NCBI GenBank assembly: GCA_024641445.1
Contig: JAHEDA010000163.1
Coordinates: forward strand, 1-5,795
Reading direction: 5' to 3'
Length of the DNA stretch: 5,795 nucleotides
Source: Gammaproteobacteria bacterium
GTDB taxonomy: Bacteria > Pseudomonadota > Gammaproteobacteria > UBA6429 > Thiohalophilaceae
This document shows positions 1-5,795 of this stretch, one piece after another (positions within the stretch are counted from its first letter, which is position 1; every line of letters starts with the position of its first letter). A program made the position numbers and the translations under genes. Under the pieces are notes generated by a model. The model searched no databases, was not told where the DNA came from, and worked only from the letters and a program-made list of their open reading frames with translations.

Positions 1-132
1 ACCGGAACCGAGGGCGATGATCAGTTCTATCCCGGATTCAATGAAGACCCCGCACTTGACCCCGGCTCGGGCGACGACACCATCTATGCCCTGGGCGGCA
101 ATGACTACGTCAATGCCGGTGCGGGTGATGAT
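1..132 (+). other. RTX-type glycine/aspartate-rich repeat segment joined to a kinase
   Basis: In frame 1 this stretch reads GTEGDDQFYPG, then GSGDDTIYALGGNDYVNAGAGDD. These match the Gly-Gly-x-Gly-x-Asp type nonapeptide of RTX calcium-binding beta-rolls, typical of secreted toxins, proteases and adhesins. Such repeats are not expected directly in front of a histidine kinase G1 box. A hand count gives about 60% G+C in bases 1-120 against about 45% in 121-240. The segment therefore probably derives from another gene, joined at the shared sequence encoding GDDT. No start codon, signal or terminator is visible for it. Confidence 0.6.
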
Positions 133-792
133 ACCGGTTTGGGTATTGTTGCAGATCGATTAAAAGATATATCTCAACCCTTCAATCGTCTTGGTGCCGA
201 ACAGAGCGCTATTGAAGGCACAGGAATTGGTTTGACCATTACCCGCCGTATCATTGAAGTCATGGGGGGTAGCCTCGGCGTGCAGAGCGAGGTGGGTGTG
301 GGTAGTACCTTCTGGTTAGAATTGCCTCAAGCCTCGGTTACTCAGCATGTCGAATCAACAGAGTCAAAGGCCAGTACAGAACCAGGTGAAGATGGACAAC
401 TGTTGCAGGCGCAAGACACCGTACTCTATATCGAGGACAATCCCGCCAACCTGCGCCTGGTGGCGCAGATACTTGGGCGGCGTAAGGACCTGCACCTGTT
501 AACGGCGCATATCCCCGAGTTGGGGTTTGAATTGGCCAAGGCGCATGTGCCCAATCTGATCCTGCTCGATATCAATATGCCGGGTATGGATGGCTATCAG
601 GTCTTGCAACTTATTCAGGCCGATGCTGCCTTGCAGCATATCCCCGTCGTAGCCATTACGGCGAATGCGATGCCGCGCGATATCGAACGTGGTCGAGCGG
701 CCGGATTTACCGAGTATCTGACCAAGCCCCTGGATATCAGTCGTTTCCTCGGGGTCGTGACGCGTGTCTGGCGCGCCAGCGTGCGGCGATAA
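1..792 (+). CDS. Hybrid sensor histidine kinase C-terminal part (HATPase end plus receiver domain), 5'-partial, with RTX-like N-terminal stretch
   Basis: The frame is open from base 1 to the TAA at 790-792, giving 263 visible residues and no convincing start. From about residue 44 it is the C-terminal half of a histidine kinase ATPase: G1 box D44-T-G-L-G-I49, the F-box region ending QPFNRLG, G2 box G73-T-G-I-G-L78, and the closing GSTFWLELP. After a Ser/Thr/Glu-rich linker comes a full receiver domain (about 139-257) with acidic pair E145/D146, phospho-acceptor D190 in LLDINMPGMDG, T220 and K242 in TKPLD. The protein should relay phosphate from a kinase to its own receiver. The dimerisation/phospho-acceptor His domain and the N box are absent; in their place residues 1-44 read as RTX-like repeats. 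A TTG at 139 could be called as a start, but it would cut the G1 box and has no clear ribosome binding site. Assignment of the kinase and receiver parts is secure; whether the visible N terminus belongs to the same gene is doubtful. Confidence 0.85.
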   Translation, partial: TGTEGDDQFYPGFNEDPALDPGSGDDTIYALGGNDYVNAGAGDDTGLGIVADRLKDISQPFNRLGAEQSAIEGTGIGLTITRRIIEVMGGSLGVQSEVGVGSTFWLELPQASVTQHVESTESKASTEPGEDGQLLQAQDTVLYIEDNPANLRLVAQILGRRKDLHLLTAHIPELGFELAKAHVPNLILLDINMPGMDGYQVLQLIQADAALQHIPVVAITANAMPRDIERGRAAGFTEYLTKPLDISRFLGVVTRVWRASVRR

Positions 793-932
793 AATAAGAA
801 ACAATGTGGATCTAACCAGGTCTTTTCCTGCTCTGGCTGCCTATTCGCAGTCAGTGCAGTGTGAAGCAACACGCAATTTCGTTAAAAAAACCACTTTGTC
901 ATAGACTCACCTCGTTATAACCCCGCTGAGCT

Positions 933-971
933 GTGCCGCCATTACATAGAATGGTGGTGCGGGAATCCCGC
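933..971 (+). other. Two overlapping leader hairpins upstream of the oxidoreductase gene
   Basis: Bases 933-943 can pair with 950-960 (11 pairs, three of them G-T, loop ACATAG). Bases 959-963 pair perfectly with 967-971 (GCGGG/CCCGC, loop AAT). The two stems share bases 959-960, so the complete stems cannot form together. They lie 13 bases before the ribosome binding site. They could be leader structure or chance; no T-tract follows either one, and no regulatory function is shown by the sequence. Confidence 0.25.
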
Positions 972-983
972 GATACGTTTGGC

Positions 984-988
984 AAGGA
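984..988 (+). promoter_or_regulatory. Ribosome binding site for the ferredoxin/FAD oxidoreductase
   Basis: AAGGA lies 9 bases before the ATG at 998, a usable Shine-Dalgarno spacing. A competing site, AAGGG at 1001-1005, lies 7 bases before the in-frame ATG at 1013, so the start is not fully decided. The second start would give an N terminus beginning directly with the hydrophobic anchor (MLWLVYG). Confidence 0.5.
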
Positions 989-997
989 TGGTGTGTA

Positions 998-2302
998 ATG
1001 AAGGGTGATGTAATGCTTTGGCTTGTGTACGGCCTGCCGGTAGTGTTAATCCTGCTGGTGCAGTGGCGTCGTCAGCGTAAACACCGGCGTAGCGTCAAGG
1101 TCCTCAAGGCCAATCAGGCGGCGGGGCTGATGGAGCCTGCCTCGCTTCACCCTATCATTGATGCAAAAAAGTGCCTGGGGTGTGGTGCCTGTGTCAGTGC
1201 CTGTCCCGAGGGTGATGTGCTCGGGCTCATCCATGGACGCGCCGCACTGATCAATCCTGCCCACTGTATTGGCCATGGCGCCTGTCGCGTGGCCTGCCCA
1301 TTCCATGCCATCAGTCTGGTGTTTGGCAGCGAGACACGAGGTGTTGATATCCCGCTTGTCAGTGAGACCTTTGAGACCAACATCCCCGGTATCTTTATCG
1401 CGGGTGAACTCGGTGGCATGGGTCTAATTCGCAACGCCACCGAGCAAGGCCGTCAGGCCATGGAAAATATCGCCAAGTTAAAGGGGATCGGTAAAGGTGA
1501 TCGCCTTGACGTAGTGATCGTTGGCGCCGGCCCGGCGGGTTTTTCCGCCTCACTCACGGCGATGGAGAAGAAGCTACGTTTTGTTACCCTGGAACAAGAC
1601 TCCCTGGGTGGCGCGGTATTCAAGTACCCGCGAGGCAAGGTTGTGATGACAACGCCCGTGAAATTGTCTCTGGTGGGTAAGGTCAAGCTGGGTGAGACGA
1701 GCAAGGAGGCGCTGTTGGATCTCTGGCGTGGTATCGAGCGACAGACAGGAGTGAAGATCAAGTACCAGGAGAAGATGGACACCATTACGCCGGAGGGTGA
1801 TGGCTTTGTGGTGACGACTTCCAAGGGGGTCTATAAGAGCCGTGCGATCCTGCTTGCGATTGGCCGACGCGGTACCCCGCGTAAACTCGGGGTGCCGGGC
1901 GAAGACCTGCCAAAGGTGGTCTACAGCCTAATCGATGCGGAGCAGTATCGTGGCCAACACGTCTTGGTGGTGGGGGGTGGTGATAGTGCCCTGGAGGCCG
2001 CCCTGAGCATCGCCGATGAATCGAATACCCGGGTGATACTCTCCTATCGAAGTGAGGCCTTTTCGCGTGTGAAGGACAAGAACCGCCAGCGTCTGCAGGT
2101 GGCCGAACAAAAGGGTCGCATAAAGGTTATGTTGTCATCCAATGTAAAGAGTATTGCGGAAGACAGGGTGATTATTGAGTACGAGGGCAGTATTAAGGAG
2201 TATAAGAACAATGGCGTGATCGTCTGCGCCGGGGGCATTCTGCCCACGCCCTTTCTAAAACAGATCGGTATCCAGGTGGATACCAAGTTTGGTACAGCAT
2301 AA
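998..2302 (+). CDS. Membrane-anchored ferredoxin / FAD-NAD(P) oxidoreductase (thioredoxin-reductase-like fold)
   Basis: A 434-residue protein. Residues about 6-22 form one hydrophobic anchor followed by a basic stretch (WRRQRKHRR), which places the main body in the cytoplasm. Residues 59-101 form a two-cluster ferredoxin module: C59, C62, C65, C69-P, then C90, H93, C96, C100-P, so the second motif has His where Cys is usual. Residues 112-160 resemble the C-terminal FAD-contacting segment of pyridine nucleotide oxidoreductases (PGIFIAGELGGMGLIRNA). Residues 171 to the end give an FAD Rossmann fold (GAGPAG 176-181), an ATG-like AIGRRG motif (287-292) and an NAD(P) Rossmann motif (GGGDSA 326-331). 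No CxxC dithiol is present in this part; its only Cys is C410, so it is not a disulfide reductase of the thioredoxin reductase type. Likely role: electron transfer between NAD(P)H, FAD and iron-sulfur clusters at the inner membrane; the partner is unknown. Start chosen at 998 by the AAGGA site; 1013 is a fair alternative. The next gene begins 3 bases after its stop. Confidence 0.88.
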   Translation: MKGDVMLWLVYGLPVVLILLVQWRRQRKHRRSVKVLKANQAAGLMEPASLHPIIDAKKCLGCGACVSACPEGDVLGLIHGRAALINPAHCIGHGACRVACPFHAISLVFGSETRGVDIPLVSETFETNIPGIFIAGELGGMGLIRNATEQGRQAMENIAKLKGIGKGDRLDVVIVGAGPAGFSASLTAMEKKLRFVTLEQDSLGGAVFKYPRGKVVMTTPVKLSLVGKVKLGETSKEALLDLWRGIERQTGVKIKYQEKMDTITPEGDGFVVTTSKGVYKSRAILLAIGRRGTPRKLGVPGEDLPKVVYSLIDAEQYRGQHVLVVGGGDSALEAALSIADESNTRVILSYRSEAFSRVKDKNRQRLQVAEQKGRIKVMLSSNVKSIAEDRVIIEYEGSIKEYKNNGVIVCAGGILPTPFLKQIGIQVDTKFGTA

Positions 2303-2305
2303 ACA

Positions 2306-4291
2306 ATGCGAAATCAGAACATACGGATACTGGTCTGCCTAATAGCCTGTTATTTCCCGATGCAGGTGGCGCAGGCAGACCCTCACATGGATGTACGTAT
2401 CGCGATCCGCACCAAGCACTTTACTGAGGCATACCGAATCCTTAAAGGACTGGCCGAGCATGGCGACGCCGAGGCGCAATATGAACTTGCGATGTTGTAT
2501 CGCAATGGCCAGGGGGTGACAAAGAGCGAACGGGTCGCTGCGAGGTGGTTGCAAGAGTCAGCCAAAAAGGGCAATGACAAGGCGCAATACCTTTGGGGTA
2601 TGAGTTGTCTCAAAGGGCAGGGCGTGGCCGCAAATCAGGCATTAGGTATGCGATGGTTGCAACAGGCGGCGGCGCAGGGGCACGCCCAGGCCAAACAGGC
2701 GCTGGAGCGATTCGGAGTGAATAATCCCGCCTTGTTAAGTCACCTCTCTCCACAGGACCTGGCACCCTCACTCCTCCCGGCGAGTCGTCGTGGTGAAGTG
2801 GACACGGTGAGAAACCTGTTGAAACAAGGTGTCAGCCCGGATTATCGCGATGAGCAGGGGCGCACGGCATTGATAGAGGCGACTGAGAATGAGCAGACAA
2901 AGATAGTGCAACTCATGCTTCAACAACATGCGAATGGAAATCTGGCAGATAGCTCAGGTAATACGGCACTTTTGATTGCGAGTCGCAACGGCTATGTCTC
3001 GATTGTTGCATTGTTATTGAGCGCGAAGGTAGAGGTCGACAAGAAAGATGGGAATGGCCGCAGTGCCCTGATGGAGGCGGCGCGAAATGGTCATGGTGAT
3101 GTCGTTACCAAACTCATTGTGGCCAACGCCGACCTGAACGCGACTGACAAAAAGGGTGTGAGTGCCTATGGCTATGCGCAGTTAGGCAAGCAGGTCGGGA
3201 TCGTACAGGCACTACAGGCGGCGGGGGCGGTCAGGCCGCGTGACACCGATGCCCTGCTGGCCGGGCGCGGTACGGTGAGTCAGCAAGAGGTGCGAGCGCT
3301 GGTGCAGCAAGGTAAAGACGCAGGCTCGCGCGCCGCCCTGTTACAGGAGGCCATTACACGCGGGCAGCTTGCCGTGGTGAAGACACTGATCGCGGAGGGT
3401 GTTAGCACCAACTCCGTATTTAGTGACGGACATTCCGCACTGAGCAAGGCGGCGCAATATGGTCAGGGTGATATCCTGACGCTGCTCATACAGAAGGGGG
3501 CCAAGCCGGGTGTGACGCAGGCCGATGGCACCACGCCGCTCATGTGGGCGGCAAGGGTCGGCTGTATTGCGTGTATCAAATCATTGCTGTCGGCGGAGAG
3601 TGATGTCGATGCGGCTAACCGAGAGGGTGAAACGGCCTTGATGTGGTCCGCCATCGCTGGTCAAAGTGAGGCGATAGCACTGCTTGCCCCTTCCCGGAAA
3701 AGTCTGGCGCAACAGGATCGCGCGGGACTCTCCGCATTAATGCACGCTAGTCGTGCAGGTCGTACCAAGGTGGTGTCTGCACTGCTTGCCTATGGGCCCG
3801 ACGTAAATCAACGCGATAGGCAGGGGCGTTCGGCGCTCTTGCTTGCCATCATGGGCAGTCATACCGCCTGCGCGATGCGATTGATCGATGCGGGGGCAGA
3901 CCTGCGCGAGCGAGATACTGCGGGTAATAGCGTTTTTATCCTGGGCGCATCACAAGGTCAGCCGGATGTGATCGAGGCCATCCTCACCAAGCGAGGTGTC
4001 GATGTGAATGAGCGTGGCCAAAACGGCAATACGGCACTAATGCTTGCCGCCGAGGGTGGGCATCTCGCCGCAGTGGATTTGTTACTCCGGCACCGCGCCT
4101 CGATCGATGAGAAAAATCAATTCGGCAATACGGCCTTGATGCTGGCTGCCAAGCGGGGTTATGAAAGTGTTGTCACCAAGCTCTTGCAGTCTGGTGCAGA
4201 CCTGGGGCTACGCAATAAAGATAAAAAAAATGCCAAGGCACTGGCCTTGGCGGCAGGACACGCAAATGTCGCGCACCTGCTGGATAAATAA
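2306..4291 (+). CDS. Exported Sel1-repeat and ankyrin-repeat protein
   Basis: A 661-residue repeat protein. The N terminus (MRNQNIR, then ILVCLIACYFPM, then VAQA before D25) is a secretion signal with a likely signal peptidase I site after A24. L12-I-A-C15 also fits a lipobox, so a lipoprotein is possible. Residues about 48-136 hold two Sel1-type helical repeats (EAQYELAMLYRNGQGV and KAQYLWGMSCLKGQGV). Residues about 153-308 form a first ankyrin block of roughly five repeats. After a 30-residue break without clear repeat (about 310-340) a second block of about nine to ten repeats runs to the end, with typical TALMxAA helices (for example 577-582 and 609-615). Mature cysteines are few: C101, a CxxC pair C420/C423, and C522. 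Such repeats bind proteins, so this is probably a periplasmic scaffold or partner-binding protein; the ligand cannot be told. No Shine-Dalgarno is apparent before the ATG; with a 3-base gap from the upstream stop, translation is probably coupled to the oxidoreductase gene. Confidence 0.9.
   Translation: MRNQNIRILVCLIACYFPMQVAQADPHMDVRIAIRTKHFTEAYRILKGLAEHGDAEAQYELAMLYRNGQGVTKSERVAARWLQESAKKGNDKAQYLWGMSCLKGQGVAANQALGMRWLQQAAAQGHAQAKQALERFGVNNPALLSHLSPQDLAPSLLPASRRGEVDTVRNLLKQGVSPDYRDEQGRTALIEATENEQTKIVQLMLQQHANGNLADSSGNTALLIASRNGYVSIVALLLSAKVEVDKKDGNGRSALMEAARNGHGDVVTKLIVANADLNATDKKGVSAYGYAQLGKQVGIVQALQAAGAVRPRDTDALLAGRGTVSQQEVRALVQQGKDAGSRAALLQEAITRGQLAVVKTLIAEGVSTNSVFSDGHSALSKAAQYGQGDILTLLIQKGAKPGVTQADGTTPLMWAARVGCIACIKSLLSAESDVDAANREGETALMWSAIAGQSEAIALLAPSRKSLAQQDRAGLSALMHASRAGRTKVVSALLAYGPDVNQRDRQGRSALLLAIMGSHTACAMRLIDAGADLRERDTAGNSVFILGASQGQPDVIEAILTKRGVDVNERGQNGNTALMLAAEGGHLAAVDLLLRHRASIDEKNQFGNTALMLAAKRGYESVVTKLLQSGADLGLRNKDKKNAKALALAAGHANVAHLLDK
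4223..4251 (-). terminator. Intrinsic terminator for the convergent barrel gene, inside the ankyrin coding sequence
   Basis: Read on the minus strand, GCCAAGGC, loop CAGT and GCCTTGGC form a perfect 8-bp stem (six G-C pairs) followed by A and eight T. This is a textbook Rho-independent terminator. It lies about 170 bases past the stop of the barrel gene (4423) and within the last codons of the ankyrin gene, where the same bases encode KKNAKALALA. On the plus strand the stem is preceded, not followed, by the A-run, so it would not stop ankyrin transcription. Confidence 0.72.
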
Positions 4292-4385
4292 TCGAAGTAA
4301 TGGTTAAGTTTGCGGATATGTCCTGGCCGCTTCAACTCGCGGTCTGATCTGCGTGCGTGTTCCTGGAGGTATTTTTCTGCGATAA

Positions 4386-4420
4386 CCACACTCTACGCTT
4401 GAGCATGTGGATGCCTTTTT
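4386..4420 (+). terminator. Weak candidate terminator for the oxidoreductase/ankyrin unit
   Basis: After the ankyrin stop, CCACA-CTC (4386-4393) can pair with GAG-TGTGG (4401-4410) around a 7-base loop and a 2-base CA bulge. ATGCC and then five T (4416-4420) follow. The stem is imperfect and the T-run is displaced by five bases, so the call is weak. The 131-base convergent gap (4292-4422) also holds a 6-bp stem (4325-4330 with 4339-4344) without a T-tract, and no gene. Confidence 0.3.
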
Positions 4421-4422
4421 AT

Positions 4423-5795
4423 TTAGAAGTCGAAGATATAGCCGCCATATATATAGTTATTTGTGTCATGCGTAGTGCTGACACTGCCACGAGTCTCCGT
4501 TGCCTCATTCCCAAGTTCAAACTGCCACTGCCAGTTGCGGCTACGGCGGTAATCCAGCTTGAGTACCAGCTTTTGCAGGGTAATATTGGTGTTGTCGTTA
4601 CGGGCCTGTTGGTCGATGCGCAGCTGCGGGCTGGCGCGCCACTTATTCTTGAAGGGAAACCGGGTGCTCAGTGTTGCCGTATTGGTAGTGGCGGTACCGG
4701 TGCTGGCATAACGTAATCCGGCAATCGTGATCTCGTTGCGCTTGAATAAATTGTCGGCGGTCAGCTGGGTTGAGGCATACAGTTCATTGCCGGTATCGGG
4801 TGTGGCGGTGACCCCCCCCGATGCGGGCATCGCGGACAGATTGGACAAGGTCGCATCGGCATTGAACTGGAAGGTTGGATTCAAGGGTTGGTCGAGCGAA
4901 ATCGTTACTGATGAATAGCGTGCTGTACGGTCGCGGGCGAGTTGACGGACCTGGTCCTGACTATACGTTTGTAAGAGTTGCGTGAGGCTGGTGACCGTCT
5001 GACCGATGAGGGCATTGCTGGTTGTCAGGGGCGGGCTATTTCGATAGTCCATCGTCAGACTGAAGGTCCCCTGATTTTTCAGACGCCAGTTACCGACGAA
5101 TAGCAGAGTATTCAGTTCACTGTATTCAACATCGTAATCCAGAAGTGTCAGGGTCGAATAGGTATCTGCCACGTACTTGGCCTCACCACCGATGGCGGTG
5201 CGATCAATGAGACCCTCATTCATTTGCTGGATGCCGTACACGTTCAGGTTCCAGTGTTGCGCCAAGGTACCAATGTTTAGGCTGAGTCCCTGAAAATTGC
5301 GTACCGAGCTGGGTTGATTGGATACCGTCAGGTCCACGGGATAGCCATAGAGGACATTCAGCTTCCACTGTGGCAGATAACGATAGCCCATGATCACCCC
5401 ATCAAATCGACCCAACACACCGTCGCTGTTATAGGTTTGTCGACCCGCGCGCAAGGAGACGCCTTCACCCTTGGCGGAAAGCTCAAAATACGCAGTGGTG
5501 AGTCGCAGATCGGTTGGCTTGGTGGCACCTATGAAGGGCGCGTGATAGCTGGCATCCATCTGATAGCGCATATCATAATCGATACCGCGATAGCGCCCAT
5601 TTGAGTTGATATCGCTATCGAGGGAATTGTCACTATTACTGGTGCCTACACCGTCGAGGGTGGTTACCTGATAACGATAAAATTGTGAAAGACTACTTAC
5701 GAAGTCCCACTCCGGCTTGGGCTGACTCTTTCCGCCTACGCTGAGTTTATCTCGTCCTGTTGATGTAGCCGTGACGATTCCCAGCAGGCGCTGAC
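4423..5795 (-). CDS. Outer-membrane beta-barrel protein, N terminus outside window
   Basis: On the minus strand the frame is open from the window edge to the TAA at 4423-4425, giving 456 visible C-terminal residues. The ATG at 5569-5571 is internal: 74 more in-frame residues precede it without a stop and already show barrel-like strands (WDFVSSLSQFYRYQV). The protein is a run of alternating polar/aromatic strands joined by short turns and Asn/Thr/Ser/Gly loops, with a porin-like segment (SLRAGRQTYNSDGVLGRFDG, then MGYRYLP) and a C-terminal strand ending in Phe (YIYGGYIFDF), the usual outer-membrane insertion signal. There is no Cys in the visible part. It should sit in the outer membrane as a channel or structural barrel. 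The substrate is not evident, and I do not recognise a named family. The missing N terminus should carry a signal peptide and perhaps a periplasmic domain. It converges with the ankyrin gene and is not in its operon. Confidence 0.8.
   Translation of the reverse strand, partial: QRLLGIVTATSTGRDKLSVGGKSQPKPEWDFVSSLSQFYRYQVTTLDGVGTSNSDNSLDSDINSNGRYRGIDYDMRYQMDASYHAPFIGATKPTDLRLTTAYFELSAKGEGVSLRAGRQTYNSDGVLGRFDGVIMGYRYLPQWKLNVLYGYPVDLTVSNQPSSVRNFQGLSLNIGTLAQHWNLNVYGIQQMNEGLIDRTAIGGEAKYVADTYSTLTLLDYDVEYSELNTLLFVGNWRLKNQGTFSLTMDYRNSPPLTTSNALIGQTVTSLTQLLQTYSQDQVRQLARDRTARYSSVTISLDQPLNPTFQFNADATLSNLSAMPASGGVTATPDTGNELYASTQLTADNLFKRNEITIAGLRYASTGTATTNTATLSTRFPFKNKWRASPQLRIDQQARNDNTNITLQKLVLKLDYRRSRNWQWQFELGNEATETRGSVSTTHDTNNYIYGGYIFDF
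4812..4819. repeat. Homopolymer of eight C (eight G in the barrel coding strand)
   Basis: Eight C in a row encode the S-G-G-V part (visible residues 325-328) of the barrel protein on the minus strand. A slip of one base here would shift the frame and destroy the last ~128 residues, including the C-terminal insertion strand. Tracts of this kind in surface protein genes are sometimes phase-variable; eight is at the short end, so this may equally be chance or a sequencing-error hot spot. Confidence 0.5.

Larger units (their letters stand above)
793..997. other. Intergenic region between kinase and oxidoreductase genes
   Basis: This 205-base gap holds no gene I can support. An imperfect 8-bp hairpin (833-840 with 847-854, one G-T pair, 6-base loop) follows the kinase stop but has no T-tract, so it is a poor intrinsic terminator. 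Further down are two small hairpins and a ribosome binding site, listed separately. A TTGTCA (896-901) and a TTATAA (915-920) resemble sigma-70 boxes, but the 13-base spacing is too short, so I call no promoter. A promoter for the downstream pair is expected somewhere here. Confidence 0.5.

Noticed and set aside
139..141. TTG as the true start of the kinase gene
   Set aside because: It lies inside the G1 box, has no clear ribosome binding site, and the frame stays open to base 1.
615..872. Minus-strand frames under the receiver domain
   Set aside because: The receiver domain with all its conserved residues explains this DNA; the antisense products show no family features.
896..920. TTGTCA and TTATAA as a sigma-70 promoter
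   Set aside because: The spacer is only 13 bases, well short of the usual 16-18.
4325..4344. Hairpin after the ankyrin stop as a terminator
   Set aside because: It has a 6-bp stem with a G-T pair and no T-tract on either strand.
4159..4389. 76-codon minus-strand frame between the two convergent genes
   Set aside because: It runs antisense through the ankyrin coding end and through the strong minus-strand terminator, with no recognisable protein features.
4357..4716. 119-codon plus-strand frame
   Set aside because: It is antisense to the barrel gene, whose strand pattern and C-terminal Phe signal are convincing; the translated product looks random.
5569..5571. ATG as the start of the barrel gene
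   Set aside because: The frame continues upstream without a stop to the window edge, with barrel-like strands, and no signal peptide follows this ATG.
5314..5604. 96-codon plus-strand frame
   Set aside because: It is a shadow of the barrel gene on the other strand.

Overview
The window reads as bacterial chromosome, most likely from a gammaproteobacterium, possibly one related to the sulfur-oxidising Chromatiales. This rests on the style of the hybrid histidine kinase tail, the outer-membrane barrel and the general codon use; no rRNA or marker gene is present, so the assignment is loose. Four protein-coding regions are supported, two of them cut by the window edges. I see no tRNA, rRNA, CRISPR array or insertion sequence.

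Layout. From 1 to 792 (+) runs an open frame with no start in view. Its first ~44 codons look like RTX (haemolysin-type calcium-binding) glycine/aspartate repeats. At a GDDTG junction it switches to the ATP-binding end of a histidine kinase followed by a complete receiver domain. This is either a chimeric join (assembly or recombination) or a very unusual fusion. A 205-base gap (793-997) holds small hairpins and a ribosome binding site. A tight two-gene unit follows on the + strand: 998-2302 encodes a membrane-anchored protein with a two-cluster ferredoxin module and a thioredoxin-reductase-like FAD/NAD(P) module, and 2306-4291 encodes an exported Sel1-plus-ankyrin repeat protein. On the opposite strand, 4423 to the window end encodes an outer-membrane beta-barrel protein whose N terminus lies outside the window.

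How they may work together. The 3-base spacing of the two middle genes suggests they are co-transcribed and translationally coupled. One would act at the cytoplasmic face of the inner membrane and the other in the periplasm (or as a lipoprotein). The barrel gene converges on them and so is a neighbour, not a member of the same transcript. A cell-envelope redox role for the pair is inference only.

Most notable points: the RTX/kinase junction with a base-composition step; a ferredoxin module in which one expected cluster cysteine is a histidine; an FAD-fold segment that appears in permuted order; a strong intrinsic terminator for the barrel gene placed inside the 3' coding end of the convergent ankyrin gene; and a run of eight G (coding strand) in the barrel gene.
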